Of a DNA stretch of 64,000 bases, positions 26,011-34,773 are shown in pieces (positions within the stretch are counted from its first letter, which is position 1; every line of letters starts with the position of its first letter). Source of the stretch: an uncultured Candidatus Actinomarina sp. Lineage in GTDB: Bacteria; Actinomycetota; Acidimicrobiia; Actinomarinales; Actinomarinaceae. The notes beneath the pieces are model-generated. The model made no database searches and had not been told where the DNA came from. It was given only the letters and a program-made list of their open reading frames with translations. The position numbers and the translations under genes were made by a program. Where the stretch lies: NCBI GenBank assembly GCA_902533795.1, contig CACAND010000001.1, positions 324,732 to 388,731 on the forward strand. The letters run 5' to 3'.

Positions 26011-26988
26011 ATGAATATAACACGGTATTTTATTGTAATAATTCTTAGCATTGGAATTGGATTTTTTGGATTACGTTTCTATGACAATTTTTCTGAATCT
26101 TCCGACCTAAATACTTTCCTCGAAGAAGCTTACGTGATCTCAACCCTTCACAATGAATCATCAAAAGACTACCAAAGGCTAATAAATTTTGATGAGCTAA
26201 ACAGAGACGAATTTGAATCAACGTTCATTGAGATCATTAGAAACGCTCAGGAAGCAAACAATATTTTGATTAACTCTGAGAGTCAATATAAAGGAAGCGA
26301 AAAAGAACTTTTAGAGATTGCAACTACATCTTGGCTTAAAGGATTGGAAACATTTCAAGTTTCAATATTAAATTTGGTTGACCAAGAATACACTCAAGCA
26401 TTAGAAGAATCCATTGCTGAAAGTATCTCAAGCTTATCAGTTGGAGATAAAGCTTATATTAATTTTTTGATTGAAATAAATAGTAAATCAGAAACCGAAA
26501 ATATTTTTTTGCCTGATTTTTTTAATATTGAGTACACAGGGATTGAATCAAATGCATATCAATTTGCTGAAGTAATTGTAGACAAAGCCTTGGAAAATAA
26601 AAGTGGCTTGTTTCTAAAAAGAGATATTTCAGTAACGGGTGTTGAGTTTGTTCCCGAATCAATTGCAACCACAGAAGAGGGATACAAGGTCTTACTAGAC
26701 AAAGAGGTTTCACTACAGTTAGTGATCGCTAATGAAGGAAATGTAGAAGAGACAGAAGTCCTAATTCTAATTTTAGTAACAGATGAATTTGGTGAAACGG
26801 TATTTGAGAAAAGAACAAAATTAAATACCATTGGACCGTTTGAGAGTAAAAGCTATTACACAGAACCGCTAAAAATTGAAAAAGGAATTGTCTATGAGTG
26901 GTTTATACTTGTCGAAGAAACAGAAAATGAAGAAGATTTTGAAGACAACATATATTCAGTCAAAGCATTCATACCTCCCGAGGATTAG
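26011..26988 (+). CDS. Membrane-anchored extracytoplasmic protein, unknown function
   Basis: Starting at MNITRYFIV gives 325 residues with a single N-terminal helix (about 6-23) and a large acidic outer part. A helical region (about 30-170) is followed by a beta-rich C-terminal part (VSLQLVIANEGNVEETEVLI) that looks like a CARDB/Ig-type adhesion or binding domain. A GTG at 25948 in the same frame would add 21 residues and is less likely. It is divergent from pstP-pknB and sits 3 bp before serS. Confidence 0.6.
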   Translation: MNITRYFIVIILSIGIGFFGLRFYDNFSESSDLNTFLEEAYVISTLHNESSKDYQRLINFDELNRDEFESTFIEIIRNAQEANNILINSESQYKGSEKELLEIATTSWLKGLETFQVSILNLVDQEYTQALEESIAESISSLSVGDKAYINFLIEINSKSETENIFLPDFFNIEYTGIESNAYQFAEVIVDKALENKSGLFLKRDISVTGVEFVPESIATTEEGYKVLLDKEVSLQLVIANEGNVEETEVLILILVTDEFGETVFEKRTKLNTIGPFESKSYYTEPLKIEKGIVYEWFILVEETENEEDFEDNIYSVKAFIPPED

Positions 26989-26991
26989 TAA

Positions 26992-28242
26992 ATGATCGAT
27001 CCCCAACTTTTAAAAACAAATATTGAAGCAATCGAAGAAAATATAAGAAAAAGAGACCTTAATATTGATTTAGATAAATTAAAACATCTTGATGAAAGTA
27101 GAAGAGCTTTAAAGTTTGAATCTGAAAAGCTACGATCTGAACAAAAAAAATTGGGCAAGGAAATTGCATCAGCATCCGAAAAAGACAAAGTTATCCTCTT
27201 AGAAAAGGCAGAAAAGATTAGCGATAAAGTAAAAAGTCTCTCTGAAGAAACACAGCAAAAAGATGAAGAATTTTTTGATGCATGGATAAAAATTCCAAAC
27301 ATAGTCAACTCTTCTTCTCCAGTGGGTAAGACTGATGAAGATAATAAAGAAATAAAGAAGGTAGGAGAGCCAAAGAACATTAAAAACCCGATGACACATT
27401 TAGAAATAGGTGAAAACCTTGGATTAATAGATGTAGAAAGAGCTTCTAAAATATCAGGTTCAAGATTTTCATATTTATTTGGAGATTTAGTAAAAATCCA
27501 ATTTAACTTAGTTTCGTATACATTAAATAAATTATCAGAAAAAGGTTTCAATCCAACAATACCTCCAGTTTTAGTTCGTGAAAATGCATTATTTGGAACA
27601 GGATTTTTTCCTGATGACTCTGACCAAGTTTATGAAGTTCAAAATGATGACCTATTTTTGGTTGGGACATCTGAAGTTTCATTAGCGGCACTTCATACTG
27701 ATGAAATCATAGACATGAAGAACTTACCATTAAGATATGCTGGTTATTCAACTTGTTTCAGAAGAGAAGCAGGAACTTATGGCAAAGATACAAGTGGTAT
27801 TTTTCGAGTTCATCAATTTGATAAAGTTGAGATGTTCTCCTTTTGTGATCCAGAAAAATCAAATGAAGAACATGAACATATTCTCGCAATTGAAGAAGAA
27901 ATACTTAAAGATCTTGAAATTCCTTACAGAGTTGTTGATGTATGTACCGGAGACCTAGGAGCGTCTGCAGCAAAAAAATACGATATAGAGGCATGGATAC
28001 CAAGTCAACAAAAGTATAGGGAAGTAACTTCATGTTCTAATACAACCGATTTTCAAGCAAGAAGATTAAACATGAGAACAAAAAATGAAGATGGAAATAC
28101 TATATTGCATACTCTAAATGGTACAGCTTTAGCAGTAGGAAGAATCTTAATTGCCTTACTTGAAAACAATCAGCAACCTGACGGAAGCGTAACGTTCTCT
28201 GATGATTTAGGAACGATACTTGGAGTAAATAAATTAAGCTAG
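26992..28242 (+). CDS. serS: Seryl-tRNA synthetase
   Basis: 416 residues: an N-terminal coiled-coil arm (about 28-110) that grips the tRNA-Ser variable loop, and a class II catalytic domain. Motif 2 is RYAGYSTCFRREAGTYGKDT; VGTSEVSLAALH is the SerRS signature; motif 3 ends NGTALAVGRILIALLEN. All four tRNA-Ser genes seen in the window lie within 1.5 kb downstream. Confidence 0.96.
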   Translation: MIDPQLLKTNIEAIEENIRKRDLNIDLDKLKHLDESRRALKFESEKLRSEQKKLGKEIASASEKDKVILLEKAEKISDKVKSLSEETQQKDEEFFDAWIKIPNIVNSSSPVGKTDEDNKEIKKVGEPKNIKNPMTHLEIGENLGLIDVERASKISGSRFSYLFGDLVKIQFNLVSYTLNKLSEKGFNPTIPPVLVRENALFGTGFFPDDSDQVYEVQNDDLFLVGTSEVSLAALHTDEIIDMKNLPLRYAGYSTCFRREAGTYGKDTSGIFRVHQFDKVEMFSFCDPEKSNEEHEHILAIEEEILKDLEIPYRVVDVCTGDLGASAAKKYDIEAWIPSQQKYREVTSCSNTTDFQARRLNMRTKNEDGNTILHTLNGTALAVGRILIALLENNQQPDGSVTFSDDLGTILGVNKLS

Positions 28243-28785
28243 GAATAAACTTGCAACCATACTTAATGCAAGAATCACATAAACAATTCTTTCTAATTTT
28301 TGATTACCTATAAGAAAATTCTGAAGACTTTCTCCAAGAAAAAGCCAAGTTATAACGCAAGGTCCGCCTACCAGTAAATAAATGAGATTTGCTTGTAAAT
28401 GAGGTATCTGAAAAGCAGTCAAGCCTGATACTGCCATAACGACTCCTTTCGGATTAACCCACTGAAACAATGCAGCTTGTAGAAAAGTGAATGGTTTTTC
28501 TTCATCGCTACCTTCTTTTATCGTGGTTTTAGTTATTGCAACTCTATAAGCAATATATAAAATCACTATGTAGCCTGCATATTGTAGGTATTGAAAAATT
28601 ACCTCTGGAACGTATGAAAGTAAATTACCTCCTAAGAAGAACAAAAAATTGAAACCTAACCAAATACCAAAAAAATGAGGCAGTGATCTTTTCCTTCCAA
28701 ATCTTATTCCAGAAGCCATTAGCATTGAATTATTGGGCCCAGGAGTAATAGAAGTTACAAATGCAAAAATACCAAATTCAACCAT
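28234..28785 (-). CDS. LysE-family exporter
   Basis: 183 residues with about six hydrophobic segments. The N-terminal FVTSITPGPNNSMLMASGIR followed by FG is the LysE/RhtB signature; MVVMAVSG-like GVVMAVSGLTAF lies mid-protein. These proteins export amino acids; the specific substrate is unknown. Convergent with serS by 9 bp. Confidence 0.85.
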   Translation of the reverse strand: MVEFGIFAFVTSITPGPNNSMLMASGIRFGRKRSLPHFFGIWLGFNFLFFLGGNLLSYVPEVIFQYLQYAGYIVILYIAYRVAITKTTIKEGSDEEKPFTFLQAALFQWVNPKGVVMAVSGLTAFQIPHLQANLIYLLVGGPCVITWLFLGESLQNFLIGNQKLERIVYVILALSMVASLFLA

Positions 28786-28831
28786 CAGAATATTGTAGGT
28801 TTATTTATGCTTTATAGAAGAGAATTTAAAG

Positions 28832-28920
28832 CGGAGGGAGTGGGATTCGAACCCACGGAGCCTTTAAAGACTCACGACATTTCGAGTGTCGCGCACTAGG
28901 CCGGACTATGCGATCCCTCC
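28832..28920 (-). tRNA. tRNA-Ser(CGA)
   Basis: Type II tRNA of 89 nt with a long variable arm (GTGAGTCTTTAAAGGCTC). Acceptor GGAGGGA with TCCCTCC, anticodon CGA in CTCGAAA, discriminator G. CCA is not encoded. Confidence 0.95.
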
Positions 28921-28938
28921 TAGAATAAGTTTAGGGAA

Positions 28939-29397
28939 ATGAATTATAAATCTGACATAGAAAAAATGGAAGTAGCCCTACAAGAAGCAAAAAGGGCTCT
29001 TGAAATAGATGAAGTTCCTATTGGTGCCGCTATTTTTGATGAAGAGGATAAGTTAATTGCAAAAGCTCACAACAGAAGAGAAATAGACCAAGATCCAACC
29101 GCGCATGCTGAAATTCTTGTAATAAAAGAGGCATCTAAAATTTTAAAAACCTGGAGACTTGAAGGAACTACCCTTGCAATAACATTGGAGCCAGATCCAA
29201 TGTGTGCGGGTGCTATTGTAAATGCAAGAATAAAGACACTTTTATATAGTTCTCCTAATTTAAAGTCAGGAGCCGCATACACCTTATATAATATTCCTCA
29301 AGATAAAAGGCTAAATCACTTTGTTGAGATAAGAGATAATATTTTGTCCCATGAATCTGAAGTTATATTATCCTCTTTCTTTGAAAGTAAGAGATAA
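28939..29397 (+). CDS. tadA: tRNA adenosine-34 deaminase TadA, altered zinc motif
   Basis: 152 residues of the tRNA-specific deaminase family, which converts A34 of tRNA-Arg(ACG) to inosine. HAEILVIKEASK carries the zinc His and catalytic Glu. The second motif is LEPDPMCAGAIV where the family has PCxxC: the first zinc Cys is Asp (GAT codon), the second Cys is kept. The rest of the protein, including the C-terminal helix ILSSFFESKR, is normal. A Cys codon to GAT needs two base changes, so a single read error cannot explain it. Its expected substrate, tRNA-Arg(ACG), lies 320 bp downstream. Confidence 0.9.
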   Translation: MNYKSDIEKMEVALQEAKRALEIDEVPIGAAIFDEEDKLIAKAHNRREIDQDPTAHAEILVIKEASKILKTWRLEGTTLAITLEPDPMCAGAIVNARIKTLLYSSPNLKSGAAYTLYNIPQDKRLNHFVEIRDNILSHESEVILSSFFESKR

Positions 29398-29425
29398 GTA
29401 AACTTATATTTTAGATCTTTTACAT

Positions 29426-29514
29426 GGAGGGATCGCATAGTCTGGCCTAGTGCGCACGCTTGGAAAGCGTGTAAGGGTTTATCCCCTTCGAGGGTTCGAA
29501 TCCCTCTCCCTCCG
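29426..29514 (+). tRNA. tRNA-Ser(GGA)
   Basis: Type II tRNA, acceptor GGAGGGA with TCCCTCC, anticodon GGA in CTTGGAAAG, variable arm AAGGGTTTATCCCCTT, discriminator G at 29514. Its first 30 bases match tRNA-Ser(CGA) on the other strand with one difference, so the two form an inverted repeat around tadA. Confidence 0.95.
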
Positions 29515-29533
29515 CACAAAAGATTTTAAATTT

Positions 29534-29619
29534 GGAGGGATGGCCGAGCGGACGAAGGCGTTAGTCTTGAAAACTAATGTATGTATTCCATACCGTGGGT
29601 TCGAATCCCACTCCCTCCG
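29534..29619 (+). tRNA. tRNA-Ser(TGA)
   Basis: Type II tRNA, acceptor GGAGGGA with TCCCTCC, anticodon TGA in TCTTGAAAA, variable arm around TATGTATTCCATA, T-arm GTGGGTTCGAATCCCAC, discriminator G. Confidence 0.95.
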
Positions 29620-29626
29620 CATGCTT

Positions 29627-29718
<92 letters not shown>

Positions 29719-29719
29719 A

Positions 29720-29793
<74 letters not shown>

Positions 29794-29821
29794 CAATTAT
29801 GTCTTTTTTAATTTGGTATTT

Positions 29822-30481
29822 TTAATAATTCCAAAGAGGTTCGGTTAGATTCCAATCTGGTGACTCACCCCATTTATTTAAATAAGTGACTTCTTCAACC
29901 GGCTTTCTTTCAGCAACACCCCATTTTCCAAGTGGATAACCTGCAGTTATTGTTGCATTTAATGTCCATCCTTTATCGGCTGGAATCCCAAGAACTTCAT
30001 ATACGTCATCTGTTTTAAAACTCATAACTGTGGTAAGGCAAGTCCCAATACCATGTCCTCTAGCAGCAAGCATTAAATTCCAAATAGCTGGATAAATTGA
30101 CGATCCAGTTGGATCATTTCTAGAAAAGGCAAGTACTAATAAAGGTACTTTATGATAGTTTTCTGCCAACCAACTTGCCGAATTACTTATCCTTTTTACT
30201 GATTCAATTTGATCTTTATCTTTCAAGTTTGATGCACCTAAATCCTCTGAATTGTTGTAAAAAGATTTCACATAATAATCCCAAGTTTCTTTATAAATGT
30301 CAGAAAGTTTTTCACGTACTTCTTTATCAGTTACAACAACAAATTTCCAATCCTGACGATTTGAGCCACTTGGTGCACGAATTGCTGAATCAATTATGGA
30401 CTTAATAACATCCTCAGGTATTGGATCTTCTTTTACTCTTCTCATAGCCCTTGTTGTATACAAAGCTTCAAATACATCCAT
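29822..30481 (-). CDS. Nitroreductase-family FMN oxidoreductase
   Basis: 219 residues. TTRAMRRVKEDPIPEDVI and APSGSNRQDWKFVVV are the FMN-binding N-terminus; AARGHGIGTCLTTV and the C-terminal GYPLGKWGVAERKPVEEV complete the fold. Substrate unknown; such enzymes reduce quinones, nitro-compounds or enones. Divergent from the crotonase gene with 26 bp between starts, so the promoters overlap. Confidence 0.88.
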   Translation of the reverse strand: MDVFEALYTTRAMRRVKEDPIPEDVIKSIIDSAIRAPSGSNRQDWKFVVVTDKEVREKLSDIYKETWDYYVKSFYNNSEDLGASNLKDKDQIESVKRISNSASWLAENYHKVPLLVLAFSRNDPTGSSIYPAIWNLMLAARGHGIGTCLTTVMSFKTDDVYEVLGIPADKGWTLNATITAGYPLGKWGVAERKPVEEVTYLNKWGESPDWNLTEPLWNY

Positions 30482-30507
30482 GGAAATATCTTACTAAGAT
30501 TATTTAT

Positions 30508-31317
30508 ATGGAAGATAAATTAATAAAAGAAATTAAAGATGATGTTGCTTATATTTGGATTAACAGACCGGATAAAAAAAATGCATTAGATTTTGATGTA
30601 TGGTTTGGCATTCCTGACTTAATTGAAGAGATAGTAAAAAAAGAAGAAGCAAGGTGTATTTTGTTGGCAGGTAAGGGAGATGCATTTTCTGCAGGCATTG
30701 ACATAACAGTATTAATGCAAGACATGAATTTAAACGAGAATCTATCTTCTACTGCAAGTGATAGAAGAGAAACAATGAAACAAATAGAGGACCTACAAAA
30801 TGCATTTACCAGAATTGCAAATTCTCCAATACCAACAATTGCATTAGCCCATGGTTTTTGTATCGGTGGAGCTACGAGTATGGTCTCTGCTTGCGACATT
30901 CGACTTTCAACTCGAGACGCAGTTTTTTCTATAGGTGAAACAAAACTTGGACTTGTTGCAGATGTTGGAATCTTACAAAGGATGCCAAAAATTGTTTCAA
31001 AAGGAGATTTAAGAGAGCTAGCTTTCACAGGTAGAAAGTTTGATGGAGAACATGCGGAAAAAATAAGATTTGTAAGCAATACATATGAAAATGTTGAAGA
31101 ACTCCACAAAGCCGGGTTGGAGATGGCTAAAGAGATTGCTTCAAATTCAAAAAATATTGTTCAGGGTACAAAAGAAATTTTACATAAAGGGGAAGACTTA
31201 ACAACCGATCAAGCACTTGATTATGTTAGATTGTGGAACACATCCTATCTAATTTCTGACGACCTTAAAGAAGGCGTGTTGGCATTTCTTGAAAAAAGAG
31301 ACCCTGATTTTAATTAA
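30508..31317 (+). CDS. Enoyl-CoA hydratase/isomerase, dienoyl-CoA isomerase-like
   Basis: 269 residues from the ATG at 30508; the frame's earlier ATG lies inside the nitroreductase gene and is ignored. Crotonase oxyanion motifs are DAFSAGIDI and HGFCIGGATSM. The segment KLGLVADVGILQRMPKIV has an Asp typical of delta(3,5)-delta(2,4)-dienoyl-CoA isomerases (ECH1 type), used in beta-oxidation of unsaturated fatty acids. Exact activity remains inferred. Overlaps the dGTPase end by 8 bp. Confidence 0.85.
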   Translation: MEDKLIKEIKDDVAYIWINRPDKKNALDFDVWFGIPDLIEEIVKKEEARCILLAGKGDAFSAGIDITVLMQDMNLNENLSSTASDRRETMKQIEDLQNAFTRIANSPIPTIALAHGFCIGGATSMVSACDIRLSTRDAVFSIGETKLGLVADVGILQRMPKIVSKGDLRELAFTGRKFDGEHAEKIRFVSNTYENVEELHKAGLEMAKEIASNSKNIVQGTKEILHKGEDLTTDQALDYVRLWNTSYLISDDLKEGVLAFLEKRDPDFN

Positions 31318-32290
31318 TTTTTCCAAAAGTTGAGATTGCGAACCTATCAGTCATCCCAGCAACATAATCAATAGAATTTTCAATATCATCTTCACTTTGT
31401 ATATAATTTTTTGGTAGTTCATTTTTATTTTCTATAAAATATTCGACAAGCGTTTGTACAATATTTTTACATTCTTTTCTTTGATCGTTAGTTTCTTTTC
31501 TGAGATAAACATTTTCGAACATAAACTCTCTTAATTCATTCATAATTTCTCCAATTTCAGAATCCATTACTAGTTCGTTACTATTTGAAGCTTTAAATAT
31601 TCCAGAAATCAAACTATTGATCCATTGCTTTCCAGGGGTACCAAGTTCTTTAGTAATTTTATTTGGAATATCACTAATTTTGATTACATTTGCCCTTAAT
31701 GCGTCCTCAACATCATGAGATAAGTAGGCAATCCTGTCTGCAAACCTACAAATCATTCCTTCTTGCGTGGAAGGCTTTTCAGTATATCTCCAAGGATGTT
31801 TTTCAATACCATCAATAGTTTCAACACTAAGATTAAGGTTTTCAATTTTGCTAAAAATTTTAACTGAGTTTTCAGAATGACTCCAGCCATCAGGATGCAT
31901 TTCATTAAGTATTTCTTCTCCAGTATGACCAAAAGGTGAATGACCAACATCATGACCTAGACATATAGCTTCAGTCAAATCCGGATTTAGCCCAAGGGTT
32001 TTTGAAATAGATCTTCCAACTTGAGTTACATTTAAGGTATGAGTCATCCTTGTAATAAAATGATCACCATCAGGGTTTATAAAAACTTGAGTCTTATGCT
32101 TCAGTCTTCTAAATGCTTTTGAATGAATTATTCGATCTCTATCTCTTTCAAAAATAGTTCTAAACTCGTCATGCTCCTCATGACTTAATCTACCTTTGGA
32201 ATTTTCAGAAAGCATTGCATTGGAAGATAAAGTTATTCTTTCGTTAGTTTCTCGCCATTTTCTGTCTCTAAGAATGAAGGAATCGTTCAT
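31310..32290 (-). CDS. dgt: dGTP triphosphohydrolase-like HD protein
   Basis: 326 residues with the HD-domain order of bacterial dGTPases: SKAFRRLKHKTQVF, then FITRMTHTLNV, LGHDVGHSPFGHTGEE and the distal metal Asp region ADRIAYLSHDVEDA. It splits dNTPs to nucleoside plus triphosphate and helps balance the pool. The next upstream gene encodes a deoxyribonucleotidase-like protein, consistent with nucleotide turnover. Confidence 0.9.
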   Translation of the reverse strand: MNDSFILRDRKWRETNERITLSSNAMLSENSKGRLSHEEHDEFRTIFERDRDRIIHSKAFRRLKHKTQVFINPDGDHFITRMTHTLNVTQVGRSISKTLGLNPDLTEAICLGHDVGHSPFGHTGEEILNEMHPDGWSHSENSVKIFSKIENLNLSVETIDGIEKHPWRYTEKPSTQEGMICRFADRIAYLSHDVEDALRANVIKISDIPNKITKELGTPGKQWINSLISGIFKASNSNELVMDSEIGEIMNELREFMFENVYLRKETNDQRKECKNIVQTLVEYFIENKNELPKNYIQSEDDIENSIDYVAGMTDRFAISTFGKIN

Positions 32291-32306
32291 GATTTCAGAT
32301 TAATTG

Positions 32307-32852
32307 TTAAAGAGAATTTAATAAAGGAATTAAATCTTTCCATTCATTCAAATCAAGAACACCTGTTACCGGATCGTTGTATTCTCTTACAAATCTAATA
32401 ATAACTTTATTCTTTAAATTTTTAACATAATTATCGAGCTGATACGGCGCATCATCAATGTAAACATCGCAATCAATTTTCCATTTATCCTCAATGAAAT
32501 GTATTTCTTTTGTTGGAATTTTTTTTTCACCTAGCCACATCAATGTATCATGAATTGACCACCATGGCTTTGAGGATATGATAACTATTTCATGTCCCAT
32601 CTTCGATAAGTCATATAGAATTTCTAGAGAATCTTCGTAAATATCTAAATTTCTAAAAATTGACGAACCGTTTATATCTTTTGCCCATTTCCAAAAATCT
32701 ATCTCTTCTTCAAAATGAGTGAGTGGTTTTGATAAACCCCATTCGGTAATGTCTTTTTCAAGAATTTTTTTCCCAAACTCAGCTTCATACTGTGTCGTCC
32801 AACCTTTGGTGAAGTTTGCAACAACACCGTCTAAATCTACTCCAATTCTCAT
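32307..32852 (-). CDS. 5'(3')-deoxyribonucleotidase-like HAD hydrolase
   Basis: 181 residues. The N-terminus RIGVDLDGVVANFTKGW gives the HAD nucleophile Asp (DLDGV), with ISSKPWW as motif II and DVYIDDAPYQLDNY as motif IV. Substrate is probably a deoxynucleoside monophosphate, but phosphatases of this family vary. It is 17 bp upstream of dgt and divergent from dnaX. Confidence 0.75.
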   Translation of the reverse strand: MRIGVDLDGVVANFTKGWTTQYEAEFGKKILEKDITEWGLSKPLTHFEEEIDFWKWAKDINGSSIFRNLDIYEDSLEILYDLSKMGHEIVIISSKPWWSIHDTLMWLGEKKIPTKEIHFIEDKWKIDCDVYIDDAPYQLDNYVKNLKNKVIIRFVREYNDPVTGVLDLNEWKDLIPLLNSL

Positions 32853-32911
32853 TTGACTAAGTTTAATTCTTCAGTGCACTATAGATGTGTAAGCTATTAG
32901 CATTTAGTAAT

Positions 32912-34435
32912 ATGGAACAAGCATTTTATAGAAAGTATAGGCCTCAAAACTTAGACGAGATGGTTGGTCAGGATGAAGCAGTAGCCCTTATTTCATCACA
33001 AATTTCGGATGATAAAATTGGTCATGCATATCTTTTTTCTGGACCAAAGGGTGTTGGAAAAACTTCACTTGCAAGAATAATTGCTAAAGAACTTGGATGT
33101 GACCCTATTTTTGATGTTTCTGAAATTGATGCTGCATCCCATAATAAAGTCGATGACATTAGAGACATGAACGAAAGCGTAAATTTTATAGCAACATCTC
33201 CTGGGAAAAAAAGAATATTTATTTTGGATGAGGTGCACATGTTATCGAATGCTGCATCTAATGCATTTCTAAAAACGCTCGAAGAGCCACCAGAGCACGT
33301 TATTTTTATTCTTGCAACCACTGAGCCTGACAGAGTAATTGAGACCATTAGAAGTAGAACAACTCAAGTTGTGTTTAAGAAAATTACGGATGAAAAAATA
33401 ATCAACGTTCTTGAGCAAATCTCAAAAGAAGAAAAGATTAATTTTAAAAAAGACATCTTACAGATCATTGCATCCTATTCTGACGGGTCACTTCGAGATG
33501 CAATTAACTTACTTGAGCAGGCAAATAATACATTTGGTTCTGGTCTAACAGTTGAGAATATTTTTAGCTTAGTTGGCAAACTAGGATCGTCAGAGATAGA
33601 TCAAATAATTGAATCGATTGAGTTTCAAGATACGAGCAAAATTTTGACTGTAATTAGAAATGCATATTCGAAAGGATTACAACCCTCCGATATAACTAAT
33701 TCTGTATCTGAATTTTTTAGAAATTTGTTTTATTTGAAATATTTACCTGACGATGAAAAACTAAAATCTCTGTCAGAGAATTTTTCAAAAAATTTAGAAA
33801 AAGCAAATGAAAAAATTTCTGCAAAGCAACTTGTAAGAATTCTTGATCTAATTGACGAAATAAATTCAACATTACCTGTTTCAAATTCTCAGCATTTAAA
33901 ACTTGAACTATTCATGATGAAATTAGTAAAGCCAGAATTTGGTTCAGACGTAAAGTCGATAGGATATAGGTTGGATCTTCTAGAAGGCCAATCAAATTTA
34001 TTACAGCCAAAATTAAATGATGAAAGTGATTTAAACGATTCAAAAAAACATACTGAGGTTAAGCCTGAATCGAAGAAAAAAGAAAAAAAATCAATAAAAA
34101 AACAATCTATCGAGGATTTTGATATATTCTGGCCCAAAATTTTAAATTCTCTGAAAGAGATACTGTCTTCAAGAAAATTTTCTTACTTGACATCAATTAA
34201 GCCTGAGGTTCGAGAGAATGGTGATCTTATTTTGTTAGTTGATAAAAATAACGAATTTCTTTTTGATGAATTAAAGAAGTCATCTGAGATAAATGACTTG
34301 GTTAAATCTGAAATAGCAAAATTGATGGGAATCGAAATAAGTGTAATTATAGAAATTAGTGAAATTACAAACAAAAGTGAAGATGGTGGGATAACAGCAG
34401 CGCAGGAAATTTTTGATGTTGAAGACTTAAGCTAA
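32912..34435 (+). CDS. dnaX: DNA polymerase III tau/gamma subunit without zinc module
   Basis: 507 residues from the ATG at 32912 (MEQAFYRKYRPQNLDEMVGQ). Walker A is GPKGVGKTSLARI, Walker B FILDEVHMLSN, sensor ATTEPDRVIETIRSRT. The family's four-Cys zinc module, which normally lies between AKALNC and the DAASH motif, is missing: AKELGCDPIFDVSEIDAASH runs straight through, leaving one Cys. Domain III and a Lys-rich linker (about 390-405) are present, followed by a short C-terminal domain. It loads the clamp at the replication fork. Confidence 0.93.
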   Translation: MEQAFYRKYRPQNLDEMVGQDEAVALISSQISDDKIGHAYLFSGPKGVGKTSLARIIAKELGCDPIFDVSEIDAASHNKVDDIRDMNESVNFIATSPGKKRIFILDEVHMLSNAASNAFLKTLEEPPEHVIFILATTEPDRVIETIRSRTTQVVFKKITDEKIINVLEQISKEEKINFKKDILQIIASYSDGSLRDAINLLEQANNTFGSGLTVENIFSLVGKLGSSEIDQIIESIEFQDTSKILTVIRNAYSKGLQPSDITNSVSEFFRNLFYLKYLPDDEKLKSLSENFSKNLEKANEKISAKQLVRILDLIDEINSTLPVSNSQHLKLELFMMKLVKPEFGSDVKSIGYRLDLLEGQSNLLQPKLNDESDLNDSKKHTEVKPESKKKEKKSIKKQSIEDFDIFWPKILNSLKEILSSRKFSYLTSIKPEVRENGDLILLVDKNNEFLFDELKKSSEINDLVKSEIAKLMGIEISVIIEISEITNKSEDGGITAAQEIFDVEDLS

Positions 34436-34773
34436 TTATCTTTTAGGTTTAACTCACTCAAAGCCATAGTAATTCTTCTTGAACCTTGATTTTGTGCACT
34501 CTTACACAATTCTATAAAACTTCTAAGTTCACCTGTTCTAAATTTTTTTAATTCATCACCTGAAGATATATTTCCACTTCTTTCTCTTTCTAATAATTTA
34601 ATTTCGATTTCTTTAGCTCTTGCAAGATAGGTACTACTAACTTCAAAAAGAGTATCAATACCATCGGATATTGGAGGATTAATATGTCCCATCAAAACAT
34701 TTATGTACTCATTGATTTCATCATGAAGCTCATTAACATCTGATAAACCCTTTTTTAATGGAAATTTTTGCAT
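34432..34773 (-). CDS. Hypothetical helical protein, 113 aa
   Basis: Predicted almost fully alpha-helical, no Cys, no membrane segment; contains LHDEINEYINVLMGHINPPI and LARAKEIEIKLLERERSG. It directly follows murJ (stop and start adjacent) on the minus strand and overlaps the convergent dnaX stop by 4 bp. Its position after murJ suggests co-transcription. I do not recognise the family. Confidence 0.6.
   Translation of the reverse strand: MQKFPLKKGLSDVNELHDEINEYINVLMGHINPPISDGIDTLFEVSSTYLARAKEIEIKLLERERSGNISSGDELKKFRTGELRSFIELCKSAQNQGSRRITMALSELNLKDN

Noticed and set aside
26985-27551. Long ORF antisense to serS
   Set aside because: Shadow frame with Ser/Phe-rich translation and no motif; serS is certain. 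The same applies to the antisense ORFs at 30549-31109 and 33022-33348.
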